Of a stretch of 64,000 nucleotides of DNA, positions 35,551 through 44,709 are shown one piece after another (position 1 is the first letter of the stretch; the number at the start of each line of letters is the position of its first letter). The translations under genes were made by a program, and so were the position numbers. Where the stretch lies: the NCBI GenBank assembly GCA_903860975.1, contig CAIOSI010000022.1:62001-126000 (forward strand), given 5' to 3'. Source of the DNA: an uncultured Alphaproteobacteria bacterium. Lineage in GTDB: Bacteria; Pseudomonadota; Alphaproteobacteria; Caulobacterales; Caulobacteraceae. The notes beneath the pieces are model-generated. The model saw only the letters and a program-made list of their open reading frames with translations. It searched no databases and was not told the origin of the DNA.

Positions 35551-35880
35551 ATGGCGCGAAACAAGCAAAGCCCGGAGTTTGAGATTGAGGTCGACGGGGA
35601 GCCCTATGTCTGGCGGCTTCAACGACAGCCCCAGTGGTCCAGTGATACCGCCGGATGGCGCGGAATGGCGATCGCCGTGCGTCACAAGGAGGGCCAGCGC
35701 GAAGCTGTGCTGGAATTCCCAATGGGCCCGCAGCCCCGATATGGCGCGCCGCAGCTGAAAGCCTCACAGATCGATCTGGGCATCGTGGCGAAAGGCATCG
35801 CATCCGCCATTTTGGCGGGATGGGAGCCCCTGTCCCGCGGTAAAACGATACCTATCGTCGTAGATGCGACCGGCGGATGA
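35551..35880 (+). CDS. Conserved-looking hypothetical protein
   Basis: 109 residues, soluble. Starts MARNKQSPEFEIEVDGEPYV with alternating strands (WRLQRQPQWSSDTAGWRGM, AIAVRHKEGQREAVLEFP), then a helix LGIVAKGIASAILAGWEPLS and a final GKTIPIVVD strand. The balanced composition and strand-helix layout look like a real small alpha/beta protein. No ribosome binding site stands out. Convergent with kynU (40 bp). Family not recognised. Confidence 0.55.
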   Translation: MARNKQSPEFEIEVDGEPYVWRLQRQPQWSSDTAGWRGMAIAVRHKEGQREAVLEFPMGPQPRYGAPQLKASQIDLGIVAKGIASAILAGWEPLSRGKTIPIVVDATGG

Positions 35881-35920
35881 TGTCTTAAGCTGCGGTTGTT
35901 ACCTCAGCGCCGTTGGCGGC

Positions 35921-37153
35921 TCAGGTGACGGCGGCGCGGGCGTGGAATTCGGGGCGGTCCCAAGCGCGGGCCGCCAGGATGTCGGCCATGGCGTGGGCGG
36001 CATCCCAGACCGCGGCATAGCTCAGGAATAGCGGCGAAAAGCCAAAGCGGGCGATATCCGGCGCGCGGAAATCACCAATAATGCCTCTGGCGATCATCGC
36101 CTGCACAACAGCGTAGGCTTCAGGATGGCTGAAAGAGACGTGCAGGCCACGTTGGCCGGCCTCGCGAGGGCTCGCGAGCTTCAACGCCGGATCGGCACCT
36201 CGGCTCTCAATTTCGGCGATGAACAGATCCGCCAGCGCCAGGCCCTTGGCCTCGACGCGCGCTGGATCAGCCTCCAGTTGCAGGTCGACGCCGGCCTCCA
36301 GGGCCGCCAGGCCCAGGATCGGCGGCGTGCCGGTGATCTGACCACGGATACCGCTCGCCCCGCGATAGTTATCCTCAAAGGCGAAGGGCGTGGCGTGCCC
36401 CATCCAGCCCCAGAGAGGGGACTGGATCAGGGCTTGATGTCGCTCGGCCACGAACAGGAAGGCCGGCGCGCCGGGGCCTCCGTTCAGGTACTTGTAGCCA
36501 CAGCCGACAGCCAGGTCCGCACCGATGTCGTTCAGGTCTACCGCAACTGCGCCTGCAGTGTGGCAGAGATCCCATATAACCAGTGCGCCCTTGGCATGCG
36601 CGGCGGCCGTGATGGCGGCCATATCCCAGCGCTGAGCGGACTTGAAATGGACGTGAGTGAGCACGACCACAGCGGTGTCTTCATCGATCGCTGCGACCAC
36701 CTCGGCTGGCGCAAGCGCCTTCAACTGAGCACGATCGCCGAGCAGATGGGTCAGACCCTGGAGGACGTAAAGGTTGGTTGGAAAGCTGCCTGTCTCCGAA
36801 AGCAGTGTCTTGCGGCCGGGCCGCAGCGACAGCGCGCCTGCAGCCAGCTTGAAGAGATTTACCGAGGTTGAGTCGGCGACGACCACCTCGCCCGCCTTGG
36901 CGCCGATCAGTTGGGCGATTTTGTCGCCGACGCGGCCAGGCGCTTCGATCCATCTGGCGCTATTCCAGCTGCGCACCAGGCCCTCGCCCCATTCGTGGCG
37001 CGAGACCTTTTCCAGGCGCTCATGGACCTTGAGCGGCGCAGGGCCCAAAGAGTTGCCGTCCAAATAGATCACGCCTTTGGGCAGATCGAAGGCATCGCCG
37101 AAGCGGGCCAACGGATCGGCGAGGTCGAAACCTTGTGCGTCTTGGCGGGTCAC
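35921..37153 (-). CDS. kynU: Kynureninase
   Basis: PLP-dependent hydrolase converting kynurenine to anthranilate and alanine (or 3-hydroxykynurenine to 3-hydroxyanthranilate) in tryptophan degradation. 410 residues. N-terminal FDLPKGVIYLDGNSLGPAP; VVVADSTSVNLFKLA; the cofactor Asp/His region WDLCHTAGAVAVDL; and the Schiff-base Lys in VGCGYKYLNGGPGAPAFLF. GTG start. No tryptophan 2,3-dioxygenase or kynurenine formamidase gene lies next to it, so the pathway is either split or the enzyme handles an external kynurenine source. Confidence 0.95.
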   Translation of the reverse strand: MTRQDAQGFDLADPLARFGDAFDLPKGVIYLDGNSLGPAPLKVHERLEKVSRHEWGEGLVRSWNSARWIEAPGRVGDKIAQLIGAKAGEVVVADSTSVNLFKLAAGALSLRPGRKTLLSETGSFPTNLYVLQGLTHLLGDRAQLKALAPAEVVAAIDEDTAVVVLTHVHFKSAQRWDMAAITAAAHAKGALVIWDLCHTAGAVAVDLNDIGADLAVGCGYKYLNGGPGAPAFLFVAERHQALIQSPLWGWMGHATPFAFEDNYRGASGIRGQITGTPPILGLAALEAGVDLQLEADPARVEAKGLALADLFIAEIESRGADPALKLASPREAGQRGLHVSFSHPEAYAVVQAMIARGIIGDFRAPDIARFGFSPLFLSYAAVWDAAHAMADILAARAWDRPEFHARAAVT

Positions 37154-37245
37154 AGTTGCGATTCTGATCTGAGCAGGAGCATCTAGGGGTCTTAGTGCCC
37201 CCCGAGGTGGTCAGGAAGGGGCATCGATCAGAAGGGACCAGGCGA

Positions 37246-38109
37246 ATGACTGTCCGCGAGCGGGCGTTCCGGTTCGAAGGCGCAGGTGGTGCCGATATCG
37301 CAGGTTTCCGCTGGACCGACGACACGATCACGCCCCACGCCGTCTTGATCGTTGCCCACGGGATGGGGGAGCATGCGCGTCGCTATCTGGCTCCGCTCGC
37401 CGCCTTGATCGCCGCCGGCTGGGCGATCTACGCGCAGGACCATCGCGGTCATGGCCTCACTGCGCCAACGGCCGAAGCCTTCGGCGATTTTGGCGAAAAC
37501 GGCGCCCAACTCATCGTTGAGGACCTGCATCGTTTGACGTCTTTGGCCCATGCGGAACATCCGGATTTGCCGCGGATCCTTCTGGGCCACAGCTTGGGCT
37601 CCTTGTTTGCCCAGGCCTTCGCCTTCGACCATTCCAGAGCCATCGATGGCCTGGTGCTATCGGGCACTGCAGCCTTTGGTGAGCGTACCGACTCCGCTCG
37701 GCGATTGGACGAGATAAAGGTGGAGGGCGAGGCACCCCGCACACCCTTCGACTGGCTGTCCAAAGACGAAGCTGAGGTGGATGCCTATATCGCCGACCCG
37801 CTTTGCGGATTTTCCCCCAAGCCCGGAGGCGACTACGGCTTTGGTCGGCTTCGGGCGCGAACCGCAGATCCGCTTGAAATTGCTAAAATCCGCAAGGATC
37901 TGCCGATCTACATTTTTGTGGGCGACCAGGACCCCATCAACCAACGCCTGGCTTTGCTCAATCCTCTCGTTGATCGATATCGCCAGGCGGGTCTCGAGCA
38001 ACTTGAGGTGAAGGTCTATCCCGGAGGTCGCCACGAGATGCTGAATGAGATCAACCGCGCGGAGGTGGTGGCCGATCTTGCCGCCTGGCTGGAGCGCGTC
38101 GCGGGCTGA
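37246..38109 (+). CDS. Alpha/beta hydrolase, monoacylglycerol lipase-like (S33)
   Basis: 287-residue soluble esterase of the serine aminopeptidase/lysophospholipase subfamily. Oxyanion HGMGEHARRY, nucleophile elbow LGHSLGSLFAQ with Ser116, the acid in IYIFVGDQDPINQR and His in YPGGRHEMLNEI. The pattern matches PldB/MGL proteins that hydrolyse monoacylglycerols or lysophospholipids. The ATG at 37246 (MTVRERAFRF) is favoured over an upstream in-frame start. It is followed, 91 bp later, by another hydrolase gene. Confidence 0.88.
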   Translation: MTVRERAFRFEGAGGADIAGFRWTDDTITPHAVLIVAHGMGEHARRYLAPLAALIAAGWAIYAQDHRGHGLTAPTAEAFGDFGENGAQLIVEDLHRLTSLAHAEHPDLPRILLGHSLGSLFAQAFAFDHSRAIDGLVLSGTAAFGERTDSARRLDEIKVEGEAPRTPFDWLSKDEAEVDAYIADPLCGFSPKPGGDYGFGRLRARTADPLEIAKIRKDLPIYIFVGDQDPINQRLALLNPLVDRYRQAGLEQLEVKVYPGGRHEMLNEINRAEVVADLAAWLERVAG

Positions 38110-38200
38110 CGCCTGTTGGGTCGCTGTGCTTAAGTGCCGGCCGTATTTGAACAACGATGATTTGGTGCGGACAAAGAGCCGCCAGAGGGGGAAATCCAAG

Positions 38201-39958
38201 ATGCGCAAACTGACCCACTTCGCCCTGGCCTCGGTCTTGGCGCTGAGCTTGGCCGCAGGACTGGCCACAGCGGCCGAGAAACCGGGCACCAAGCCCGCGG
38301 CCGCCGCCGCGGCCGCGGCTTACAAGTGGCCTGGCCTGCCGCCCGGAGCGGTCGAAGAGATCGCAACGATGCGCGACGGCACAGCGCTTGCCGGCAACGT
38401 CTTTAAGCCTGCGGGAACCGGTCCATGGCCCGTGGTCATGACGCGCACGCCCTATCTGAAGGACGGGCGTATCGACAAGGAGCATGATGCGGACGGCTCC
38501 AAGATGCGCCAGGCGCTCGTCAATCAGGCCAAACACTACACCGACGCAGGTTTCGTCTTCGTGCTGCAAGACGTCCGCGGCAAGGGCCGGTCCAAGGGAT
38601 TCTATGCGGCCTTCGAAAACGACATCGAAGATGGCTACGACAGCGTTGAGTGGGCTGCCAAACAACCATGGAGTGATGGCAAGATCGGCCTGACAGGCGG
38701 CTCGGCCATGGGAATTACGTCGAATGAGGCTGCGATGGCCGCCCCGCCGCACCTCAAGGCAGCCTATGTCGTGGTCGCGCCATACGACCTGCTGCAGAAC
38801 AGCTATCCCGGCGGCGCACTCAAGGAAAAGGACGTGTTGGGCTGGTCGAAGGGGCAGGGCGTCTCTGATGATGTGCTCGACCAACAGCGTAGACGGGTGA
38901 TCGACGACGTCTTCTGGAACCGCTCGGCGATGAGCACCAACCGCAAATACATCCAGATCCCGATCTACAATGTCGGTGGCTGGTACGATATCTTCAACCA
39001 CGGCAATATTTCGAACTTCGAATACCTTCAGAACCAAGGTGCCAAGGGTGCGCGTGGTAATCAGAAATTGATGATGGGTCCCTTTGGCCACGGCCCGCTG
39101 AGCGGAAATCTGGAATACCCCGGCTTTGACCGCCTTACCTTGGCCAGCGACCAGGAAATCCGGTGGTTCAACTATTGGCTGAAGGGCATCCAGAACGGCA
39201 TCATGGATGAGCCGCCTGTCAGTTATTATATGATGGCGGCTGCGGAGAAGGGCGCTCTGTCGCCCAAAAATCGCATGCTGACGTCTGCGAACTGGCCGCC
39301 AGCCAATCGCGAGGTTCGCTTCTATCTGACGGCTGAAAAAACGCTGAGCAACAAGGCCCCCTCCGCAGACGGCGTGAAGATCAGCTACAGGTTTGACCCA
39401 GCCAATCCCGTCCCGACGGTGGGCGGCGCAAACCTGACGTTCGATCGGGGCCCGATGGATCAAAGAGCGATCCCCGCGCGGCCGGATTACTTGCGCTTCC
39501 AGACGCCAGCTCTGGATAAGGACATGACCATCTCGGGCCCGGTGAAAGTCGAGCTTTTTGGCGCAACCGATGGTCCGGACACCGACTTCATGGCCAAGCT
39601 GGTCGACATTTACCCAGACGGCTACGAGGCCCTCGTCCTCGATGCACCGGTTCGCACGCGTTTTCGCCATGGCCGCATGCCCGATGAGGTGAAGATGATG
39701 ACGCCGGGTGCGCCGGAGGCGTTGGAGATTGATCTATGGTCGACCGCGATCACCTTCGAAAAAGGGCATAGGATCGCACTTCATATCTCTTCGTCGAATA
39801 GCCCCCGCTTCGAGGTGAATTCCAACACGGGCGAGCCGGCAGGCGATCACAAGCTTGCGCCGCGTGTTGCGACCAACAGCGTCTACATGGATGCAACCCA
39901 TCCTTCGTCGTTGGTCTTGCCGGTCGTCTATCCCGCCGCGAAGCCGCTCGCCGACTAG
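38201..39958 (+). CDS. CocE/NonD family secreted acyl hydrolase
   Basis: 585 residues. Signal peptide MRKLTHFALASVLALSLAAG with cleavage at TAA-EK. Catalytic core: MRDGTALAGNVFKP, the DVRGKGRSKG motif, nucleophile Ser168 in LTGGSAMGITSNEAA, and the late triad region with FGHGP. The C-terminal X-Pro peptidase-like jelly-roll domain runs from about residue 410 (DMTISGPVKVELFGATD). Family members include cocaine esterase and alpha-amino acid ester hydrolases. Substrate unknown; the protein is probably periplasmic. Strong AGAGGGGG precedes the ATG, and a terminator follows. Confidence 0.88.
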   Translation: MRKLTHFALASVLALSLAAGLATAAEKPGTKPAAAAAAAAYKWPGLPPGAVEEIATMRDGTALAGNVFKPAGTGPWPVVMTRTPYLKDGRIDKEHDADGSKMRQALVNQAKHYTDAGFVFVLQDVRGKGRSKGFYAAFENDIEDGYDSVEWAAKQPWSDGKIGLTGGSAMGITSNEAAMAAPPHLKAAYVVVAPYDLLQNSYPGGALKEKDVLGWSKGQGVSDDVLDQQRRRVIDDVFWNRSAMSTNRKYIQIPIYNVGGWYDIFNHGNISNFEYLQNQGAKGARGNQKLMMGPFGHGPLSGNLEYPGFDRLTLASDQEIRWFNYWLKGIQNGIMDEPPVSYYMMAAAEKGALSPKNRMLTSANWPPANREVRFYLTAEKTLSNKAPSADGVKISYRFDPANPVPTVGGANLTFDRGPMDQRAIPARPDYLRFQTPALDKDMTISGPVKVELFGATDGPDTDFMAKLVDIYPDGYEALVLDAPVRTRFRHGRMPDEVKMMTPGAPEALEIDLWSTAITFEKGHRIALHISSSNSPRFEVNSNTGEPAGDHKLAPRVATNSVYMDATHPSSLVLPVVYPAAKPLAD

Positions 39959-39965
39959 ACCTTGT

Positions 39966-40005
39966 CGTCAGGATCGGGCGCAATGCTCGGTCCTGACGCA
40001 TTTTC
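39966..40005 (+). terminator. Terminator of the CocE-family gene
   Basis: 11-bp stem with one G-U pair (39966-39976 with 39988-39998), an 11-base loop, then CATTTTC. It begins 8 bases after the stop codon. Confidence 0.65.
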
Positions 40006-40654
40006 TGCGTTTTGCCTGGCGCACCCGTCGTGGAACCGCTCGCGGACGTTATCGCTGCGTTCGAGCCGGACCCGCTTATACGCCTCGTCGTAGAGGTCTA
40101 TCTGGAGGCGTCGCCAACGGGCATGGCCTTGATCATGCTGCTGCATCTGTGGCCGCGCCAATCCAGGTCGTCAGGGACGAACGCTCAGATCACTTCGGGG
40201 GCCCGACGCTGAGTGTGCTGATTTGCGAAGAATCCGAAACGGCTGCCGTCGACCGGTTCGCCTGATCCCTGGTGCTCGCGGTCATAGCGATCGAGTTTGT
40301 CGCTCAGACGCGCATCATCGGCCTGAAATTTGGCGTCCCTGAAGGAGCGGGCTTGCGGTCCGCCATGCCGCGACGTTGCATCGCCATCGCCGCGCCCGCG
40401 CTTAGCGCCGCCATCAGGATCTGGGCCAGCGAGATGCCGGTCGGCTTCGGAGTTGGGCATTATCGTGATCCTTTCGTATGCGCCCCACGCAAATCCTAAC
40501 GGCTTAGGCCAAGCTGACGTTCCGTCCGGTTTGCTCCCGATCGGTAATTTTTCGGACCTTGTTCGATGTGTCCTGTTGCGTTGCGGCCTCGAGCCCTTAG
40601 GTCTGGGCCTGCCGGGTAGAGTCGCGGTCGTGAAGGACGCGAAAGAGGAGGCAT
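40006..40654. other. Gap before egtBD; one doubtful minus-strand ORF
   Basis: Contains the egtBD promoter region. A minus-strand frame 40185-40460 (91 residues, start MPNSEADRHLAGPD, very polar) has an AAGGA nine bases before its ATG. One base out of frame the same DNA reads PTPKPTGISLAQILMAALSA followed by GAAMAM, which looks more like a short membrane-anchored protein; a single extra C in the CCC after the ATG would explain it. Neither reading is certain. The other short frames here lack support. Confidence 0.3.
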
Positions 40655-42916
40655 ATGAGCCAGTCCGATGACCCGCAGGAGATCGGCCAGGCCAAGGCGG
40701 GCGCTCGAAAGCCTATGCCCGCGTCGAGCGCCATCCACCGCTACCGCGCCGTGCGACAGTCGACCGAGGCCCTGACGCGGTCGCTGACGGCCGAGGATCA
40801 ACTTGCCCAGTCCATGCCGGACGCAAGCCCCACCAAATGGCACCTGGCCCATACGACCTGGTTCTGGGAGACCTTTCTGCTCATCCCGAGCCTTGCGGGA
40901 TACAAGCCGTTCGATCCGCGCTTTCACTACATTTTCAATTCCTACTACGAGGCGCTGGGGCCCCGACAGCCGCGTCCAGAGCGGGGCCTGCTGACCCGTC
41001 CATCGCTCAAGGATGTGATCGCCTATCGCAGCTACGTGGACGAAGCGATCGGCGTCCTGCTCTCGAAGGAAGCCGCCGTTAGCGATCGTGCTAAGCTGAT
41101 CGACCTTGGCCTGGCCCATGAGGAGCAGCATCAAGAACTGATCTTGATGGATATCCTGCATCTGTTTGCCCAGTCTCCGCTACGGCCCGCCTTTGCACCG
41201 CCCAGGCTAAGTGACCCCGTCCTCGGCCGCTTAGCTGAACCGATGGGTTTCGTTGGTTTTGAAGGCGGACTGGTGGAAATCGGCCACGCCGGCGACGGCT
41301 TTGCATTCGATAACGAGAGCCCGCGGCATAAGGTGTGGCTGGAGCCTTTCGAACTCGCCGATCGGCTCGTGACAAACGCTGAGTGGCTCGCCTTCATGGC
41401 GGACGGCGGCTACCAGCGTCCAGAACTGTGGCTCTCGGAAGGTTGGGCGCGCGTCCGAGCCGAAGCCTGGGAGGCCCCACTCTATTGGCAGACCAGCCCC
41501 GAAAATGAAGGTCTCGGTTGGAGCGCCATGACCTTACATGGCCTGCGCGCGCTCGATCTAACCGCGCCCGTCGGCCACGTCAGTTTCTACGAAGCGGAGG
41601 CCTATGCGTCCTGGGCAGGCGCACGCCTCCCAACGGAGGCTGAGTGGGAGCATGCGTCCCAAGACCTGCCGATTGCCGGCAATTTTCTCGGCTCTGGGCG
41701 CTTTTCCCCAACGGCACCGCTGCCAGGCGCAGGCTTGCGCCAGATGTTCGGGGATCTGTGGGAGTGGACCCGAAGCAGCTATTGCCCATATCCGGGTTTC
41801 AAGCCGGCCTCAGGTGCGGTGGGCGAATATAATGGTAAGTTCATGGCCGGACAGATGGTGCTGCGCGGCGGAGCCTGTGTGACACCATCCGGTCACACAA
41901 GGGCCAGCTACCGCAACTTCTTCTATCCGCAACAGCGTTGGATGTTCAGCGGGGTTCGCCTGGCTCGAGATCTCTCTGCGGCAGATCCAGCCCATGTCAC
42001 GTGCGATTTCGAGGCTGACGTTGCGACAGGCATAGCCAGGGCGCAGAAGTACGTACCGCCGAAATACTTCTACGACGCTGAGGGTTCGCGCCTATTCGAG
42101 GCGATCACCGAACTTGCGGAATATTATCCGACGCGCACGGAAGTGGCGCTCCTGCGCAAGATCGTCCCCGAGATCGCCCGGCTGATTTCGCCGGGTGCAG
42201 CGTTGGTGGAATTTGGCAGCGGTGCCAGCGTCAAAACGCGAATTCTCCTCGATGCCGCACCCCAGATCGGCGTCTATGCGCCCATCGACATCAGCCGCGC
42301 GGCCCTCGATGAAGCGGCGATCGCGATCCATCGTGACTATCCGAAGCTCTCGATAGCGCCGCTTTTGGAGGACTTCACCCGAGCGATCGTCCTGCCTTCG
42401 GCCGCCCAGGGGCGACCGGTCACGGGATTCTTCCCGGGCTCCACCATTGGCAACTTCACACCGGCCGAGGCCCAAGCCTTCCTGGCGGGTGCGCGAACCT
42501 TGTTAGGCGTCGGCTCACGATTCCTGGTCGGGATCGACATTGTGAAGGCCGAGCAGACGATGGTTGCGGCCTACGACGACGCCCTTGGCGTCACTGCAGC
42601 GTTCAATAAGAACCTGTTGGCCCGCATCAATCGAGAGCTGGGCGGTGACTTCGATCTGAAGGCTTTCGCCCACCGCGCCATTTGGAACGCCGAGGCGAGC
42701 CGTATCGAGATGCACCTGGAGAGCTTGAGTGCTCAAGAGGTGACAGTGGCGGGCCGTTCCTTCGCCTTTGAAAAGGGCGAGACGCTACACACCGAGAACT
42801 CCTACAAGTTCACCGTCGAAGGGTTCGCAGCGATCGCCGCCGGCGCAGGCTGGACCCTGGAGGCAAGCTGGCTCAGCGACGATCCTGCCTTTGCGGTCGT
42901 CTCGCTGATGGCTTAG
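40655..42916 (+). CDS. egtBD: EgtB-EgtD fusion for ergothioneine biosynthesis
   Basis: 753-residue protein with two enzymes. Residues 25-440 are EgtB: a DinB_2 domain with iron ligands His66 (LAHTTW), His155 and His159 (HEEQH), and an FGE-sulfatase domain (PVGHVSFYEAEAYASWAGAR, MFGDLWEWT, MVLRGGACVTPSGHTRASYR). Residues about 448-753 are EgtD: PPKYFYDAEGSRLFEAIT, SAM site VEFGSGAS (518-525), PGSTIGNFTP. EgtD trimethylates histidine to hercynine and EgtB joins it to a thiol donor using O2. No stop separates them and the linker is only a few residues. Fungal Egt1 has the opposite order. EgtA, EgtC and EgtE genes are not adjacent. Confidence 0.93.
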   Translation: MSQSDDPQEIGQAKAGARKPMPASSAIHRYRAVRQSTEALTRSLTAEDQLAQSMPDASPTKWHLAHTTWFWETFLLIPSLAGYKPFDPRFHYIFNSYYEALGPRQPRPERGLLTRPSLKDVIAYRSYVDEAIGVLLSKEAAVSDRAKLIDLGLAHEEQHQELILMDILHLFAQSPLRPAFAPPRLSDPVLGRLAEPMGFVGFEGGLVEIGHAGDGFAFDNESPRHKVWLEPFELADRLVTNAEWLAFMADGGYQRPELWLSEGWARVRAEAWEAPLYWQTSPENEGLGWSAMTLHGLRALDLTAPVGHVSFYEAEAYASWAGARLPTEAEWEHASQDLPIAGNFLGSGRFSPTAPLPGAGLRQMFGDLWEWTRSSYCPYPGFKPASGAVGEYNGKFMAGQMVLRGGACVTPSGHTRASYRNFFYPQQRWMFSGVRLARDLSAADPAHVTCDFEADVATGIARAQKYVPPKYFYDAEGSRLFEAITELAEYYPTRTEVALLRKIVPEIARLISPGAALVEFGSGASVKTRILLDAAPQIGVYAPIDISRAALDEAAIAIHRDYPKLSIAPLLEDFTRAIVLPSAAQGRPVTGFFPGSTIGNFTPAEAQAFLAGARTLLGVGSRFLVGIDIVKAEQTMVAAYDDALGVTAAFNKNLLARINRELGGDFDLKAFAHRAIWNAEASRIEMHLESLSAQEVTVAGRSFAFEKGETLHTENSYKFTVEGFAAIAAGAGWTLEASWLSDDPAFAVVSLMA

Positions 42917-43128
42917 GCCCTGTCGCGGCCACGCCCGCGGCCGCCGCCGCGGCTGGCTTCTCCGCCCTTGCGGCCGGCAGACGCCGCCAAGTCGCGGTCT
43001 TTGGCGAAGCTACGCTTTTCGCCGGGAACAGAGGCTCCACCCTTGCGGGCGATCTCGCGGCGTCGCTCTGGGCTCATCGCTGCAAAGCCTCGACGGGCGC
43101 GGGGCTTGCCGGTGTCGACGGTAGGCAT
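42913..43128 (-). CDS. KGG-repeat stress protein
   Basis: 71-residue basic, hydrophilic protein. Two copies of the KGG motif: MSPERRREIARKGGASVPGE and RDLAASAGRKGGEASRG, as in the stress-induced acidophilic repeat/ConM-like family (general stress protein GsiB is related). A Gly/Arg-rich tail follows. Such proteins are unstructured hydrophilins. Its 3' end overlaps egtBD by four bases in convergent orientation. Confidence 0.85.
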   Translation of the reverse strand: MPTVDTGKPRARRGFAAMSPERRREIARKGGASVPGEKRSFAKDRDLAASAGRKGGEASRGGGRGRGRDRA

Positions 43129-43295
43129 GGCGGGTAGGCTCCTCAGACGATCACGTCTTCGACTGGGGTAACCCGCAAGACGGAGCCATGGTTGCGTACG
43201 AAGTCGCGCGTCTTAGAGACATATTGGCCCAGCGCGCCAAGCCTGGGCTCGGGAGGCAGACGTTTTGCGCGATCACAATCGTGCAAGGGCGAACT

Positions 43296-44648
43296 TCAGA
43301 TAGGCAACTGCACCCGTGCCGTCAGCCCACCACCAACGCGGTTGATCAGGTCCACATCCCCGCCGTGACCGCGCGCGATCGATCGCACAACCGCAAGGCC
43401 CAGGCCGATCCCGCCGGTCTGACGACTGCGTGACGGCTCGCGTCGGTAGAAGGGTTCGAACACCTTCTCGCGGTCAGAGGGCGGAATGCCTGGACCGTCG
43501 TCTTCAATTTCCACGAAGGCGTTGTTGGCGTCGCGGAAAACCCGTGTCCTGGCGCGGCCGCCAAATTTCACGGCGTTTTCCAGCAGATTGGAAAATAGCC
43601 GCCGAAGCGCCATGGGATCGCCTTCCAGCACCACTTTTTCGCCAAAGCTGACTTCGGTGTCGCGGCCCGTTTCCGCCATCTCGTCGCAGAGGCTCTCGAG
43701 CAGGGACGAAAGCTCTAGTGGCGTACGTTCTCGCGGCCGACTGGTGTCGCGCACAAAATTCAACGCCGCGGAGATCATTTCTTCCATCTGATCGATATCG
43801 GCGCTCATCTTGGCGCGCTGGTCGTCCGGCAATCCCTCGATCCGAAAGCGCAGCCGCGTTAGCGGTGTGCGAAGGTCATGGGCTATCGCGCCCACCATGG
43901 CCGTGCGGTCCTCGACGTAACGACGAAGACGCTCCTGCATGTCGTTGAAAGCGCGCACGGCGACGCCAATCTCCGAGGGGCCTTTGAGCTCAAGGGGCGG
44001 CGCGCGCGGGTCGCGGCCAAGTCGCTCGGCGGCGTCTGCGAAGAGCTTGATCGGAGAGGAGAGCCGCCGGGCGAACACATAGGCGACCGGCGCCGTGGCG
44101 ATCGCCGTCAAGACGAACCACAGTGCGATCCGGATCTGCCATGGATCAAGGCCGAATGCAGGCTGCGGACGGACCACCGCCCAGCGCCCATCGGCTCGGC
44201 GCACGCCGATGTCGAAGGGCGCGACGAAGAACTGTTCCTCGCGCACGCCCTCGCGGGCCATGCGGTCGCGAATTATGCGGAACACCCGACGGTCGGCGAA
44301 GGGGCCGGCTCTGGTTGCCAGCACGACACCGTCGAGGGGGACACCAAGGTCTTTGGCCAGGCGCGCGCGGATGGCGGGCGTCGTTGCGCTTTCCATGGCG
44401 GGACTTGGCGGCTTGGCCGACGTCAGGACCTGCAAGGGACGTCGTTCGGTTAAGACAGGCGCTGTACCGCGGAGGGTCTGCTCGATCTCAGAGAGTCGAT
44501 AGAAATCCGGCGTGGGCGGCGGCAGGTTGAACAGCAGCAGCACATTGATCGCCTGGGCGAGCACGATCGCCAGACCCACCAGTGTGGCCAGCTGCACAAA
44601 GAGTGAGCCCGTTGGCCGCCGTTCAGCACTACGCCGCATCCAGCTCAT
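43296..44648 (-). CDS. Two-component sensor histidine kinase (EnvZ-type)
   Basis: 450 residues. Two membrane helices (about 18-40 and 174-196) frame a periplasmic domain of some 130 residues. HAMP (RRLSSPIKLFADAAERL), HisKA with His257 in AIAHDLRTPLTRLRFR, and HATPase with N-box NLLENAVKF, G1 EIEDDGPGI, G2 GGIGLGLAV follow. Lies 61 bp after the OmpR-type regulator gene on the same strand, forming a cognate pair. The periplasmic ligand is unknown. Confidence 0.93.
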   Translation of the reverse strand: MSWMRRSAERRPTGSLFVQLATLVGLAIVLAQAINVLLLFNLPPPTPDFYRLSEIEQTLRGTAPVLTERRPLQVLTSAKPPSPAMESATTPAIRARLAKDLGVPLDGVVLATRAGPFADRRVFRIIRDRMAREGVREEQFFVAPFDIGVRRADGRWAVVRPQPAFGLDPWQIRIALWFVLTAIATAPVAYVFARRLSSPIKLFADAAERLGRDPRAPPLELKGPSEIGVAVRAFNDMQERLRRYVEDRTAMVGAIAHDLRTPLTRLRFRIEGLPDDQRAKMSADIDQMEEMISAALNFVRDTSRPRERTPLELSSLLESLCDEMAETGRDTEVSFGEKVVLEGDPMALRRLFSNLLENAVKFGGRARTRVFRDANNAFVEIEDDGPGIPPSDREKVFEPFYRREPSRSRQTGGIGLGLAVVRSIARGHGGDVDLINRVGGGLTARVQLPI

Positions 44649-44709
44649 CCGGTTCTGTCCTCATCGGTGTTTTGCAGGACAAGTCCTCCGGGGCCTTGGC
44701 GAGGCTCGA

